Assembly (NCBI RefSeq): GCF_020097835.1
Contig: NZ_CP083666.1
Coordinates: 1,488,001 to 1,552,000, forward strand
Reading direction: 5' to 3'
DNA from: Haloprofundus halobius
GTDB lineage: Archaea > Halobacteriota > Halobacteria > Halobacteriales > Haloferacaceae
DNA: 64,000 nucleotides
Of this stretch, positions 26,899-34,271 are shown piece by piece (positions within the stretch are counted from its first letter, which is position 1; each line of letters opens with the position of its first letter). The position numbers and the translations under genes were made by a program. The notes beneath the pieces are model-generated. The model worked only from the letters and a program-made list of their open reading frames with translations, did not search any database and was not told where the DNA came from.

Positions 26899-27945
26899 AT
26901 GCCCACCCGAACCGTGACGTTCACGGCCCCGCGCGAAGTCCGCGTCACGGAGTCGCCGGTTCCCACCCCCGAGGCTGACGAACTGCTCGTCGAGACGGAG
27001 TACTCGGGCGTCAGCCCCGGGACGGAACTGCTCATCTACCGCGGAGAGGCCCCCAAGAGCCTCGACGCCGACGAGACCATCGGCGCGCTCGGCGGGTCGC
27101 TCGACTACCCGCTCCGGTACGGCTACGCCGCTGTGGGCACCGTCGCCGCCGCCGGCGACGCCGTCGACGACGACTGGCTGGATCGGCGCGTGTTCGCGTT
27201 CAACCCCCACGAGAGCCACTTCTGTGCCACGCCCGACGAACTCCACACGGTACCCGACGACTGCTCGATGGCGGCGGCGTCGCTGCTGCCGAACGTCGAG
27301 ACGGCCGTCAACTTCGCCATGGACGGCCGCCCGATGGTCGGCGAGCGCGTCGTCGTCTTCGGACAGGGTCTGGTCGGTCTGCTGACGACCGCCGTGCTCT
27401 CGTCGTTCCCGCTCGACGAACTGGTCACCGTCGACAGAATCGAGACGCGACGCGACCTCTCGCGGGCGTTCGGTGCCGACGAGAGCGTCCCACCCGACGA
27501 GGTCGAAGACCGTTTCGACCCCTCGGGACCGTCGGTGGACGGCGACGCACCCGGACGCACCAGCGGCGGCGCGGACCTCACCTTCGAACTCTCGGGGAAT
27601 CCGGAGGCGCTGAACACCGCCATCGGCGTGACGGAGTACGACGGTCGCGTCGTCGTCGGGTCGTGGTACGGGACGAAACCGGCGACGCTCGACCTGGGCG
27701 GCCGGTTTCACCGCAGTCGAATCCGACTCGAAAACAGCCAGGTGAGCACGCTCGACCCGTCGCTGCGCGGACGCTGGGACAGCGACCGACGGCTCGACGT
27801 GGCGTGGGACCGCCTCGCCGAACTCGACGTCGAGCGCCTGCTCACTCACCGCGTCCCCGTGACGGAGGCGGCGCGCGCCTACGAGCGACTCGACACGGAG
27901 CCGTCGGACGCCGTGGGAATTCTCTTTACGTACCGCAACCCGTAG
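26899..27945 (+). CDS. Medium-chain dehydrogenase/reductase, zinc-binding dehydrogenase family
   Basis: The 348-residue protein has the MDR GroES-like domain (ETEYSGVSPGTELLIYRGEA, GYAAVGTVAAAGDAVDD) and a Rossmann domain with VVVFGQGLVGLLTTAVLSS (GxGxxG near residue 155). No catalytic zinc cysteine is visible in the first domain (the usual site reads VFAFNPHESHF with His residues). It resembles the SAGTE-type MDR group that includes sugar and tetrapyrrole dehydrogenases. It probably oxidises a hydroxyl with NAD(P). It starts 8 nt after arfA and ends 7 nt before the PTPS-like gene, so it should be cotranscribed. An insertion (GPSVDGDAPGRTSGG) is haloarchaeal. Confidence 0.85.
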   Translation: MPTRTVTFTAPREVRVTESPVPTPEADELLVETEYSGVSPGTELLIYRGEAPKSLDADETIGALGGSLDYPLRYGYAAVGTVAAAGDAVDDDWLDRRVFAFNPHESHFCATPDELHTVPDDCSMAAASLLPNVETAVNFAMDGRPMVGERVVVFGQGLVGLLTTAVLSSFPLDELVTVDRIETRRDLSRAFGADESVPPDEVEDRFDPSGPSVDGDAPGRTSGGADLTFELSGNPEALNTAIGVTEYDGRVVVGSWYGTKPATLDLGGRFHRSRIRLENSQVSTLDPSLRGRWDSDRRLDVAWDRLAELDVERLLTHRVPVTEAARAYERLDTEPSDAVGILFTYRNP

Positions 27946-27952
27946 CGAGAGT

Positions 27953-28330
27953 ATGTACTCGGTGACCGTCCGTCGCTCGTTCATCGCCCAGCACTTTCTG
28001 ACGGTGCCCGACCCCGGTCCGGAGGGCGAACTCCACTCTCACCGCTTCCGCGTCGAACTGCGCTTCGAGGGGCCAACGTTGAACGAGTACGGCTATCTGG
28101 TCGACATCGACGAGGTGAAGGCGGCGTTGACGCCCGTCGTCGACCGCTACCGCGACGCGACGCTGAACGACCGACCCGAGTTCGAGGGGACGAACCCGAG
28201 CGTCGAGCGGTTCGCCCGTATCCTCTGTGAGGCGGTTCTCGACGAGGCGACGCTCGACGGACCCGAGCGCGTCCGCGTGACGATGTGGGAGGACGACGAG
28301 GCGTCGGCGGCCTACGAGACGGCGCTCTGA
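27953..28330 (+). CDS. 6-pyruvoyl tetrahydropterin synthase/QueD-like protein
   Basis: The fold acts on dihydroneopterin triphosphate in pterin, queuosine or folate synthesis. In this 125-residue protein the three zinc-binding histidines are present: His14 in SFIAQHFLTV and His28 and His30 in GELHSHRFRV. The catalytic Cys normally four residues before the first of the paired His is replaced by Glu24. The Gly of the usual HGH is Ser. The C-terminal VTMWEDDEASAAYE keeps a Glu where one binds the pterin. A canonical QueD reaction is therefore unlikely; a PTPS-III-like or new activity is possible. It lies between a dehydrogenase (7 nt) and a glycosyltransferase (0 nt). Confidence 0.85.
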   Translation: MYSVTVRRSFIAQHFLTVPDPGPEGELHSHRFRVELRFEGPTLNEYGYLVDIDEVKAALTPVVDRYRDATLNDRPEFEGTNPSVERFARILCEAVLDEATLDGPERVRVTMWEDDEASAAYETAL

Positions 28331-29428
28331 ATGCGCGTCGGTTTTCTCGTCTACGGCGACCTCGACGAGCGCTCCGGGGGCTACCTCTACGACCGTCGAA
28401 TCGCGGACGCCCTCCGGAGACGCGGCGACGAGGTCGTGACCTTCTCGCTACCCGAGCGGGGCTACCTCCGCTCGACGGCGGACAACTTCGACGCGTCCCT
28501 CCGGCGGCGCATCCGCTCTGCGAACCTCGACGTGCTGCTGCAGGACGAACTCTGCCACCCGTCGCTACCGTGGTTCAATCGCCGGCTGGATCTCGACGCG
28601 CCCGTCGTCGCCGTCGTCCACCACCTCCGCGCCGACGAACGACGGTCGCGGTGGCGAAACGCGCTCGTGAGACGGCTCGAACGGGCGTACCTCCGCTCGG
28701 TCGACGCGCTCGTGTGCAACAGCCAGGCGACGCGCCGGTCCGTCTCGCTGACGGTCGGCGACACTGAAGGCGAGGTCGACCGGAAACCCTCGGTCGTCGC
28801 CTACCCGGCGGGCGACCGATTCGAGTCGTTCGCGGGAACGGTCTCACCTACTCGCGTCCGCGAGCGGGCCGAAGACGGGCCGCTCCGCATCGTCTGCGTC
28901 GGCAACGTCACGAGGCGTAAGAACGTCGAGATACTGCTGGCCGGGCTGGAGCGGGTTCGAGACCCGTGGGAACTCGTCGTCGCTGGGAGCCTCGACGGGG
29001 ACCCCGAGTACGTCGCGTCGCTTCGGGAGACGGTCGACCGACTCGCCCTCGACGACCGTGTCCGGTTCACCGGGCGGATAGACGACTCGGCGCTTGCAGC
29101 GCTGTACGAGCGCAGTCACCTCTTCGCGATGCCCTCGACGCACGAGGGATTCGGTATCGCCTACGTCGAGGCGATGGGGTTCGGACTCCCGGTCGTCGCC
29201 TCTGTTTCGGGCGGCGCGACCGAACTCGTCGCCGACGGGACGAGCGGCTATCTGGTCGACCCGCTCGACCCCACGGAGATCACCGACGCCGCCGCGCCGC
29301 TGTGTCGGAACCGGAACCGCCTCGCGCGGATGGGGCTAGCCGCGCTGGCGACGTACGAGGCGCATCCGACCTGGGCCGAGAGCGGCGCGCGCGTCGGCGC
29401 GTTTCTCGACTCGCTCGTCGGCGGGTAG
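28331..29428 (+). CDS. GT4-family glycosyltransferase
   Basis: The 365-residue protein has the GT-B fold: MRVGFLVYGDLDERSGGYLY at the start, an acceptor domain with LLQDELCHPSLPWFNRRL and VVHHLRADERR, and a nucleotide-sugar domain with IVCVGNVTRRKNVEILLAGL. RFTGRIDDSALAALYERS and the E-x7-E donor motif in STHEGFGIAYVEAMGFGLP follow. It should move a sugar from a nucleotide donor with retention of configuration at the membrane or in the cytoplasm. The ATG begins at the base after the stop codon of the pterin synthase-like gene, which suggests the acceptor may be a pterin-like molecule; this is inference from position. No other glycan or S-layer glycosylation genes are nearby. Confidence 0.9.
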   Translation: MRVGFLVYGDLDERSGGYLYDRRIADALRRRGDEVVTFSLPERGYLRSTADNFDASLRRRIRSANLDVLLQDELCHPSLPWFNRRLDLDAPVVAVVHHLRADERRSRWRNALVRRLERAYLRSVDALVCNSQATRRSVSLTVGDTEGEVDRKPSVVAYPAGDRFESFAGTVSPTRVRERAEDGPLRIVCVGNVTRRKNVEILLAGLERVRDPWELVVAGSLDGDPEYVASLRETVDRLALDDRVRFTGRIDDSALAALYERSHLFAMPSTHEGFGIAYVEAMGFGLPVVASVSGGATELVADGTSGYLVDPLDPTEITDAAAPLCRNRNRLARMGLAALATYEAHPTWAESGARVGAFLDSLVGG

Positions 29429-29546
29429 CGAAACGAGATGAAGTGCTGACGACGGGACGGGAGCGATCGACGGGACGTATGGGAGGTGGACGTCGAAAAG
29501 CGGTCGAGGAGGAGGAGCGACGTTCGGAGACGCCCTGTCAGCAGGG

Positions 29547-29756
29547 TTACTTGCGCTCGCGGTGTCGGTGCTGGGCGTCGGTCCCCGACACGAGTTCGAG
29601 TTCGGGGACCTGCTCGTGCACGGCGAGCGGCCCGTGCACCTCGCGGACGTGCTGTCGAAGGTGTGGGATGTCCATGCCGACGAACTGCTCCTCGCAGTCG
29701 TCGACCGGGCACGAGCCGGTGTACTGGTACGGTTCGCCTCTGGGTCGGTCGCTCAT
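29547..29756 (-). CDS. C2H2-type zinc-finger small protein
   Basis: The 69-residue protein has a single classical finger: CPVDDCEEQFVGMDIPHLRQ then HVREVH (C-x4-C-x12-H-x4-H). A short acidic tail ends RHRERK. The start MSDRPRGEPYQYTGS is typical of small haloarchaeal zinc-finger proteins, which bind DNA, RNA or a protein partner; some act in biofilm or lipid control, but this one has no known role. It converges with the glycosyltransferase gene. The ATG at 29756 is well separated from the tail of the neighbour. Confidence 0.7.
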   Translation of the reverse strand: MSDRPRGEPYQYTGSCPVDDCEEQFVGMDIPHLRQHVREVHGPLAVHEQVPELELVSGTDAQHRHRERK

Positions 29757-30247
29757 CGCCGCTTCTTCCCGTTCATGGAGACGCCTACGTTTCCCCCTAT
29801 GTAAACCTTCTTTTCTGCCGTGGTGAGCGTCACCGTACGAGGTTGCTCGAACCGGATTCCGAGTCGTCTGTCTCCGAGGGGGGCGGGTGGTCTCAGGCCG
29901 GTACGTCTCGGTCGTAGTCACCGTCCTATCGCTCTCGGTGCACCGCTGCACGTAGCGTGGGGCGGTCGATGTGCGGCGCCGAGGTCGGGTACTGCCTGCC
30001 CCTCCAAGCGCCACGCACGGTAACGTCACGTAAGCCCCAGTCCGAGACTCTCAGAGTCGTCACCGACCGCTCTAATCGGGCAGTGTGGCCGTGAGTTCTG
30101 TGACATTGTATTAACAGGCGTAGGCATTTTCCGTTGGAAAGGAGATTGTGTGAGTACTACTTTCGGACGGTGCGGGAGACCGTACTATCGGTGCAATCGA
30201 TTCGAACGACGCGCAAGTACCTCGGAACATCAAACTGGAGAACAAGT
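29757..30247. other. 491-nt stretch without a convincing gene
   Basis: No reading frame here looks like a conserved protein. It holds a perfect 13-nt palindrome GACTCTCAGAGTC at 30046-30058 and an AT-rich element GTATTAAC near 30107-30114 that could be the TATA of the following transporter operon; if so, the message would carry an untranslated leader of roughly 110 nt. Confidence 0.5.
30046..30058. repeat. Palindrome GACTCT-C-AGAGTC upstream of the ABC operon
   Basis: Perfect inverted repeat with 6-nt arms around a single C. It is about 50 nt before a TATA-like element, so an operator role is possible, but one such palindrome could occur by chance. Confidence 0.4.
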
Positions 30248-31195
30248 GTGACTTGGACACGACGCGCCTTTCTAAAGCGCGGTTGTGCCGCCGGTGCAAC
30301 CGCTGGGATGACCGCGACGGCCGGTTGTACAAGCGTGTCCGGCATCGGGGCAACGAACGCGGTGAAGGTGAGTTCGATGCGCTTCACCGAGGATATCGTC
30401 CTCGGGTACATGGCCCTCGAATCGCTACGTGCGAACACTAGTCTCACCGTTCTGGACGAGACGGGACTCGGCGGCGTTACGATGAACTTCCGCGCCGTCG
30501 ACAACAGCGAGGTGACGCTGTACTGGCTGTACACGGGCGGCGCGTGGGCGACGATTCCGCCGAAACACGACCGCGTGATCCCCGACGCCGAGAAACTGTA
30601 TCGAGCGGTGAAACGGGAGTTCGAGCGCGTGTACGACCTCCAGTATCTGAACCGGGCGCCGTTCAGTAACACGTACGTCCTCGTCGCGGACCCTCAGTGG
30701 GTCGAACAGACTGGCGTGAAGACGATGAGCGACTTCGCACGCTACGTCGACGGGGGGAACACCGACTTCACGGTCGTGATGGGCCCAGAGTTTCAGCAGC
30801 GTTCGGACGGGTGGCCGGGGCTGGCGAAACACTACGGCTTCGAGAAGCTGCGCGGCGAGTTGAACGTCCGCAACGTCGGCCCGTCGCTCACGTACCAGAT
30901 AGCCGGCCAGGGGGGAGCCGAGGTCGGCATGGGGTTCAGCACCAATCCGAAGATCCGCAAGTACGGGCTGGAGACGCTCGAAGACGACGAACGGTTCTTC
31001 CCGATCTACAACCCCGCGCCGCTGGTCGACGGCGAGGCGCTCGACGCGATGCCCGCGATGCGCGAGCCGCTGAACGCCATCGGACCGACGCTCGACACGG
31101 ACACGATCGTACGGCTCAACGATCTCGTCTCGCTACAGGGGCGGGACCCGCAGAACGTCGCGCGCGAGTACCTCCGGTCGGAGGGGTTGATATGA
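30248..31195 (+). CDS. Glycine betaine/choline-type ABC transporter, substrate-binding lipoprotein
   Basis: This 315-residue protein captures a quaternary-amine osmolyte outside the cell and hands it to the permease. It starts VTWTRRAFLKRG, a twin-arginine signal for export in folded form, followed by a lipobox TAGC with the lipid-bearing Cys27. The mature part has the OpuAC-like fold (FTEDIVLGYMALESLRANTS, WLYTGGAWATIPPKHDRVIP, NRAPFSNTYVLVADPQW). The GTG start at 30248 is chosen because the Tat motif begins there; upstream in-frame codons encode no signal. It is the first gene of four that are joined by ATGA overlaps, in the order binding protein, permease, ATPase, permease. In a halophile this system would supply compatible solutes. 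Confidence 0.87.
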   Translation: MTWTRRAFLKRGCAAGATAGMTATAGCTSVSGIGATNAVKVSSMRFTEDIVLGYMALESLRANTSLTVLDETGLGGVTMNFRAVDNSEVTLYWLYTGGAWATIPPKHDRVIPDAEKLYRAVKREFERVYDLQYLNRAPFSNTYVLVADPQWVEQTGVKTMSDFARYVDGGNTDFTVVMGPEFQQRSDGWPGLAKHYGFEKLRGELNVRNVGPSLTYQIAGQGGAEVGMGFSTNPKIRKYGLETLEDDERFFPIYNPAPLVDGEALDAMPAMREPLNAIGPTLDTDTIVRLNDLVSLQGRDPQNVAREYLRSEGLI

Positions 31196-31905
31196 TCGCC
31201 GCCGGGTCGTTTCTCGGCGAACTCGTCTCGTTCGCCGTGGAGAACGCCGGACGACTCGCGCGACTATCGTACGAACACGTCGTGATCACGCTCTGGACGC
31301 TCCTCATCGCGCTCCCGATCGCCATCTCGCTCGGCGTGCTCATCAGCTACTACGAGCGGGCCGCGACGGTCGTCCTCTGGGTCGCAGGGGTGCTGATGAC
31401 GATTCCGGCGATCGCCTTCTTCGGCGTCCTCGTGCCCGTTCTCGGCATCGGCAACCCCCCGACGATCGCCGCGCTGGTCGCCTACACGCAGTTGCCGGTC
31501 ATTCGGAACACGTACATCGGGCTCACTCGAGCCGACGACGCCGCCATCGAGGCCGGGACGGGACTCGGAATGACCCGGTTCGAACGCCTCCGACGCGTCC
31601 GACTCCCGGTGGCGCTGCCCGTGATGATGGCCGGCGTCAGAAACGCCGTCATCATCCTCGTCGGCCTCGCCGCGATCGGCGCGTTCATCGGCGCCGGCGG
31701 CCTCGGCGACTTCATCTTCTACGGGATCAGCGCCGGTGATACGGCGATGATCGTCGTCACCACGGTCGTCCTCTCGGTACTCGCGCTCGCGTTCGACTAC
31801 GTCTTTGGGGTAATCGAAGAGGGGCTTCGGCTCCGCAACGGCGAGGAGGTCGACCGGGCGCTCCTGACTCGACTGCTCGCGACAGTTCACGCAAAACTCA
31901 CATGA
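31192..31905 (+). CDS. ABC transporter permease (glycine betaine/choline type)
   Basis: The 237-residue permease has about six membrane segments, including ITLWTLLIALPIAISLGVLI and VVLWVAGVLMTIPAIAFFGV. The cytoplasmic EAA-type loop is EAGTGLGMTRFERLRRVRLP (about residues 122-141), which couples to the ATPase. A further segment is PVMMAGVRNAVIILVGLAAI. Its ATG overlaps the stop codon of the binding protein, and its own stop overlaps the next start, as ATGA. It forms the membrane channel together with the second permease at 32897, from which it has clearly diverged, so the channel is probably a heterodimer. Confidence 0.9.
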   Translation: MIAAGSFLGELVSFAVENAGRLARLSYEHVVITLWTLLIALPIAISLGVLISYYERAATVVLWVAGVLMTIPAIAFFGVLVPVLGIGNPPTIAALVAYTQLPVIRNTYIGLTRADDAAIEAGTGLGMTRFERLRRVRLPVALPVMMAGVRNAVIILVGLAAIGAFIGAGGLGDFIFYGISAGDTAMIVVTTVVLSVLALAFDYVFGVIEEGLRLRNGEEVDRALLTRLLATVHAKLT

Positions 31906-32900
31906 TCCGATTCGAAAACGTCCACAAGCGGTACAGCGACGGAACGCACGCGGTCGACGGGCTCGATTTCGAGGTCGAGGACGGAACGACGACCGTCCTC
32001 GTCGGTCCCTCCGGCTGTGGCAAGACGACGACGATGAAGCTCGTCAACCGCCTGGAGGAACCGACCGATGGGGCCGTCTACTACGAGGGAACGGACGTCA
32101 GAGAACTCGAAGCGACCGAACTCCGCCGGCAGATCGGCTACGTGATCCAAGACATCGGTCTGTTCGACCACATGACCGTCGGGGAGAACGTCGCGACGGT
32201 GCCCGAACTGAAAGGGTGGGACGCCGAGCGCACCGACGAGCGGGTGGACGAACTGCTCGACCTGATGGGACTCCCGCCCGCGGAGTATCGCGAGCGCTAC
32301 CCGTCTGACCTCTCCGGCGGCCAGCGCCAGCGCGTCGGCGTCGCCCGGGCACTCGCGGCCGGTCCCGACGTCATGCTGATGGACGAGCCGTTCGGCGCGC
32401 TCGACCCGATCACCCGGGAGGAACTGCAGGACGAGTTCATCGACATCCAACGGGAGATCGAGACGACGATTCTCTTCGTCACCCACGACATCGACGAGGC
32501 GCTGAAGATGGGAGACCGGATCGCGATCATGAAGGACGGCGAACTCGTCCAGTACGACACGCCGACCGCACTGCTGGACGCGCCGAAGACGAAGTTCGTC
32601 GAGGAGTTCATCGGCCCCGACCGGACGCTGAAACGGCTCCGCGTGCTCCGCGTCGAGGAGATCATGCGACCCGAGGTGCCGGACGAACACGCCGACGTTG
32701 TCGACGCGTTCCGGGGAAACGACGCCTTGATGGCCGACGGTGGCGAGATCGTGCCGGTGAGCCCCACGGACAGCGCCCAGGTCGCACTTTCGCGGTGCAT
32801 CCAAGCCGGCGTGGAGGCGCTGCCCGTCGTCGAGGGAGCGGAGGTCGTCGGCGTCGTCACGGAGTCGGCGATCAGGAACCGCCAGTCGGGGGACAGATGA
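31902..32900 (+). CDS. ABC transporter ATPase (OpuAA/ProV type)
   Basis: This 332-residue subunit powers osmolyte uptake. Walker A is VGPSGCGKTTTMKLV (about residues 37-51), the Q-loop is GYVIQDIGLFD, the ABC signature is LSGGQRQRVGVARAL and Walker B is VMLMDEPFGALD. The switch His is in FVTHDIDEALKMGD. The C-terminal about 90 residues (from IMRPEVP) look like a single CBS-type segment, ending SRCIQAGVEALPVVEGAE; a complete CBS pair would be longer, so the regulatory part is probably reduced. Start and stop overlap the neighbouring permeases as ATGA. The ATPase gene lies between the two permease genes, so all three are made in step. Confidence 0.94.
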   Translation: MIRFENVHKRYSDGTHAVDGLDFEVEDGTTTVLVGPSGCGKTTTMKLVNRLEEPTDGAVYYEGTDVRELEATELRRQIGYVIQDIGLFDHMTVGENVATVPELKGWDAERTDERVDELLDLMGLPPAEYRERYPSDLSGGQRQRVGVARALAAGPDVMLMDEPFGALDPITREELQDEFIDIQREIETTILFVTHDIDEALKMGDRIAIMKDGELVQYDTPTALLDAPKTKFVEEFIGPDRTLKRLRVLRVEEIMRPEVPDEHADVVDAFRGNDALMADGGEIVPVSPTDSAQVALSRCIQAGVEALPVVEGAEVVGVVTESAIRNRQSGDR

Positions 32901-33574
32901 CGGGATTCTTCGGGCTGCTCGCGGCGACGTGGACGTATCTGATCGCGAACCTCGATCGGTTCCTCGAACTGTTCCGCGAACATCTCGTGCTCGTGTTCGT
33001 CTCCGAGGCGCTGGCGGTGGCCGTCGCGATTCCCCTCGGAATCCTCGCGACCCGGGACGACCGCGTGAAGCGCGTGGTCGAGACCGTCGGCAACGTCGCT
33101 CAGACGATCCCCACACTCGCGATCATCGCGCTCATGTTCCCGCTTCTGGGACTGGGCTTTCTCCCCGCTCTGACGGGTCTGTTCGTGTACGCTCTGTTGC
33201 CGGTGCTGACGAACACCATCGTGGGGATCGAGAGCGTCGACGCCGGTACCGTGGAGGCAGCTCGCGGGATGGGGATGTCGGAGTGGACGCTCCTGCGAAA
33301 GATCCGCCTGCCGCTCGCGGTCCCCGTGATCTTCGCCGGTATCCGGACCAGTACGGTACTCAACGTCGGTACCGCGTACCTCGCGTTCTTCATCGGCGGC
33401 GGGGGACTCGGCGTCTGGGTGATCGGCGGGATCAAGCTGTTCAACACGCCCCAGCTCCTCGCCGGCGCGATCAGCGGTGCGTTGCTCGCTATCGTCCTCG
33501 ACGGACTGCTCGCGCTGGTAGAACGACGGACCGGAGACGAGACGAGCGTCACCCAAACCGCCTCGACGAGTTGA
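32897..33574 (+). CDS. ABC transporter permease, second subunit (OpuAB-like)
   Basis: The 225-residue protein has six hydrophobic segments and the coupling loop EAARGMGMSEWTLLRKIRLP (about residues 118-137), followed by LAVPVIFAGIRTSTVLNVGT and GGGGLGVWVIGGI. It differs from the first permease in sequence but matches it in layout, as in heterodimeric choline/betaine systems. The ATG at 32897 overlaps the ATPase stop as ATGA. The last 20 residues are polar (RRTGDETSVTQTASTS) and probably hang in the cytoplasm. It is the last gene of the operon; a tRNA gene on the opposite strand follows. Confidence 0.9.
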   Translation: MTGFFGLLAATWTYLIANLDRFLELFREHLVLVFVSEALAVAVAIPLGILATRDDRVKRVVETVGNVAQTIPTLAIIALMFPLLGLGFLPALTGLFVYALLPVLTNTIVGIESVDAGTVEAARGMGMSEWTLLRKIRLPLAVPVIFAGIRTSTVLNVGTAYLAFFIGGGGLGVWVIGGIKLFNTPQLLAGAISGALLAIVLDGLLALVERRTGDETSVTQTASTS

Positions 33575-33731
33575 TCGGAGACGGGGAAGCTCATCGAGCG
33601 TGTGGGCGTGTCTGTTTCGGTGCTCGAATCGCCCAGAGCTTCAACTCTACCTCGAAATCCGAGAAAATGGAAATCGTCGGAAAGGGCGCGAGGCTCACGT
33701 CTTGCGGTTTTGGGTGTAGAACGTGAGGGTA

Positions 33732-33906
33732 TGGGGTCGGAGGGATTTGAACCCCCGATCGACTGATATCTCCGGTCCGCCTCGGAACTCCAGAGGGTCG
33801 TCGTCGCGAACCGATGATCAGTCGGTCGCTCAGTATATCAGTCTGGAGTTTCGTCCCGGGCGTTGCCTCTGGAGTCAGTCGCCATGCCGGGCTTGGCCAC
33901 GACCCC
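33732..33906 (-). tRNA. trnW: tRNA-Trp (CCA) with a 101-nt intron
   Basis: Read on the reverse strand, acceptor GGGGTCG pairs with CGACCCC next to discriminator A. The D-arm is GCCAAGCCCGGCATGGC. The anticodon stem ACTGA pairs with TCAGT, and the loop CTCCAGA contains CCA. The T-arm GGGGGTTCAAATCCCTC is complete. The mature tRNA is 74 nt. The 5' exon covers 33906-33869 and the 3' exon 33767-33732; splicing falls one base 3' of the anticodon, the archaeal position. No CCA end is encoded. A TATA-like CTTTAGT lies about 28 nt upstream (33931-33937). Haloarchaeal tRNA-Trp is known for just such a guide-bearing intron. Confidence 0.95.
33768..33868 (-). ncRNA. Box C/D guide RNA within the tRNA-Trp intron
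   Basis: A box D-like CCGA lies at 33785-33782 and a D'-like CTGA at 33833-33830; TGATCA at 33820-33815 suits box C'. The 10 nt before D (CTCTGGAGTT) are complementary to the anticodon loop ACTCCAGAG, and the fifth base pairs with C34. The bases before D' are complementary to the 3' exon (ATCAGT), and the fifth base pairs with U39. By the box D plus 5 rule this predicts 2'-O-methylation of C34 and U39 in the tRNA's own precursor, as established for this intron in related haloarchaea. The box C candidate GGGACGA is imperfect. Confidence 0.85.
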
Positions 33907-33930
33907 TCGTCAGTTCATTGTCGCAAAACC

Positions 33931-33937
33931 ACTAAAG
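33931..33937 (-). promoter_or_regulatory. TATA-like element of tRNA-Trp
   Basis: CTTTAGT on the reverse strand, about 25-31 nt before the tRNA 5' end at 33906, is the only AT-rich segment at the proper distance. Confidence 0.5.
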
Positions 33938-33951
33938 GGGTTTCGATTCGA

Positions 33952-34173
33952 TTACCGGTCGTCGTCGGCCCACTCGCAGTCCTGACATTTGTAGCCGGTG
34001 ACGAACTCGGTGACGCTCGGCATGTAACCGACGCTGAGGACGTTCCCGCCGCACTCCGGGCAGTCGAAGTCGGCGTCGTCGATGCTGTCGGCCTCCATCG
34101 GGCGTTCCCCCTCGACGAGTTCGGCGAGTCGCTCGGCGGTCACCATCCGACCCTCCACGACGCGGTTGCTCAT
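33952..34173 (-). CDS. Small zinc-ribbon protein, DUF5795-like
   Basis: The 73-residue protein starts MSNRVVEGRMVTAERLAELV. It has two CxxC pairs, CPECGG and CQDCEW, separated by a turn (SVGYMPSVTEFVTGYK), and should bind one zinc. The opening is what I recall for a haloarchaeal family labelled DUF5795; that name is from memory. The ribbon recalls domains that bind nucleic acid or other proteins. Function unknown. It lies upstream of the tRNA-Trp gene on the same strand and is divergent from a membrane hydrolase gene. The ATG at 34173 is used because it gives the family start. Confidence 0.75.
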   Translation of the reverse strand: MSNRVVEGRMVTAERLAELVEGERPMEADSIDDADFDCPECGGNVLSVGYMPSVTEFVTGYKCQDCEWADDDR

Positions 34174-34253
34174 ACACGTCCCAGACGACGAACCCACCTA
34201 AGTTCTCTGTCTTCGTCGACACCTCGCTGTCGGCCCCGAATCTTACCAGTCTA

Positions 34254-34269
34254 CGGAGTGAATACTCCG
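34254..34269. promoter_or_regulatory. Inverted repeat CGGAGT-GAAT-ACTCCG just before a start codon
   Basis: Perfect 6-nt arms around a 4-nt loop, ending 2 nt before the ATG at 34272. It could be an operator near the transcript start or a small hairpin at the 5' end of the message. Confidence 0.45.
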
Positions 34270-34271
34270 CT

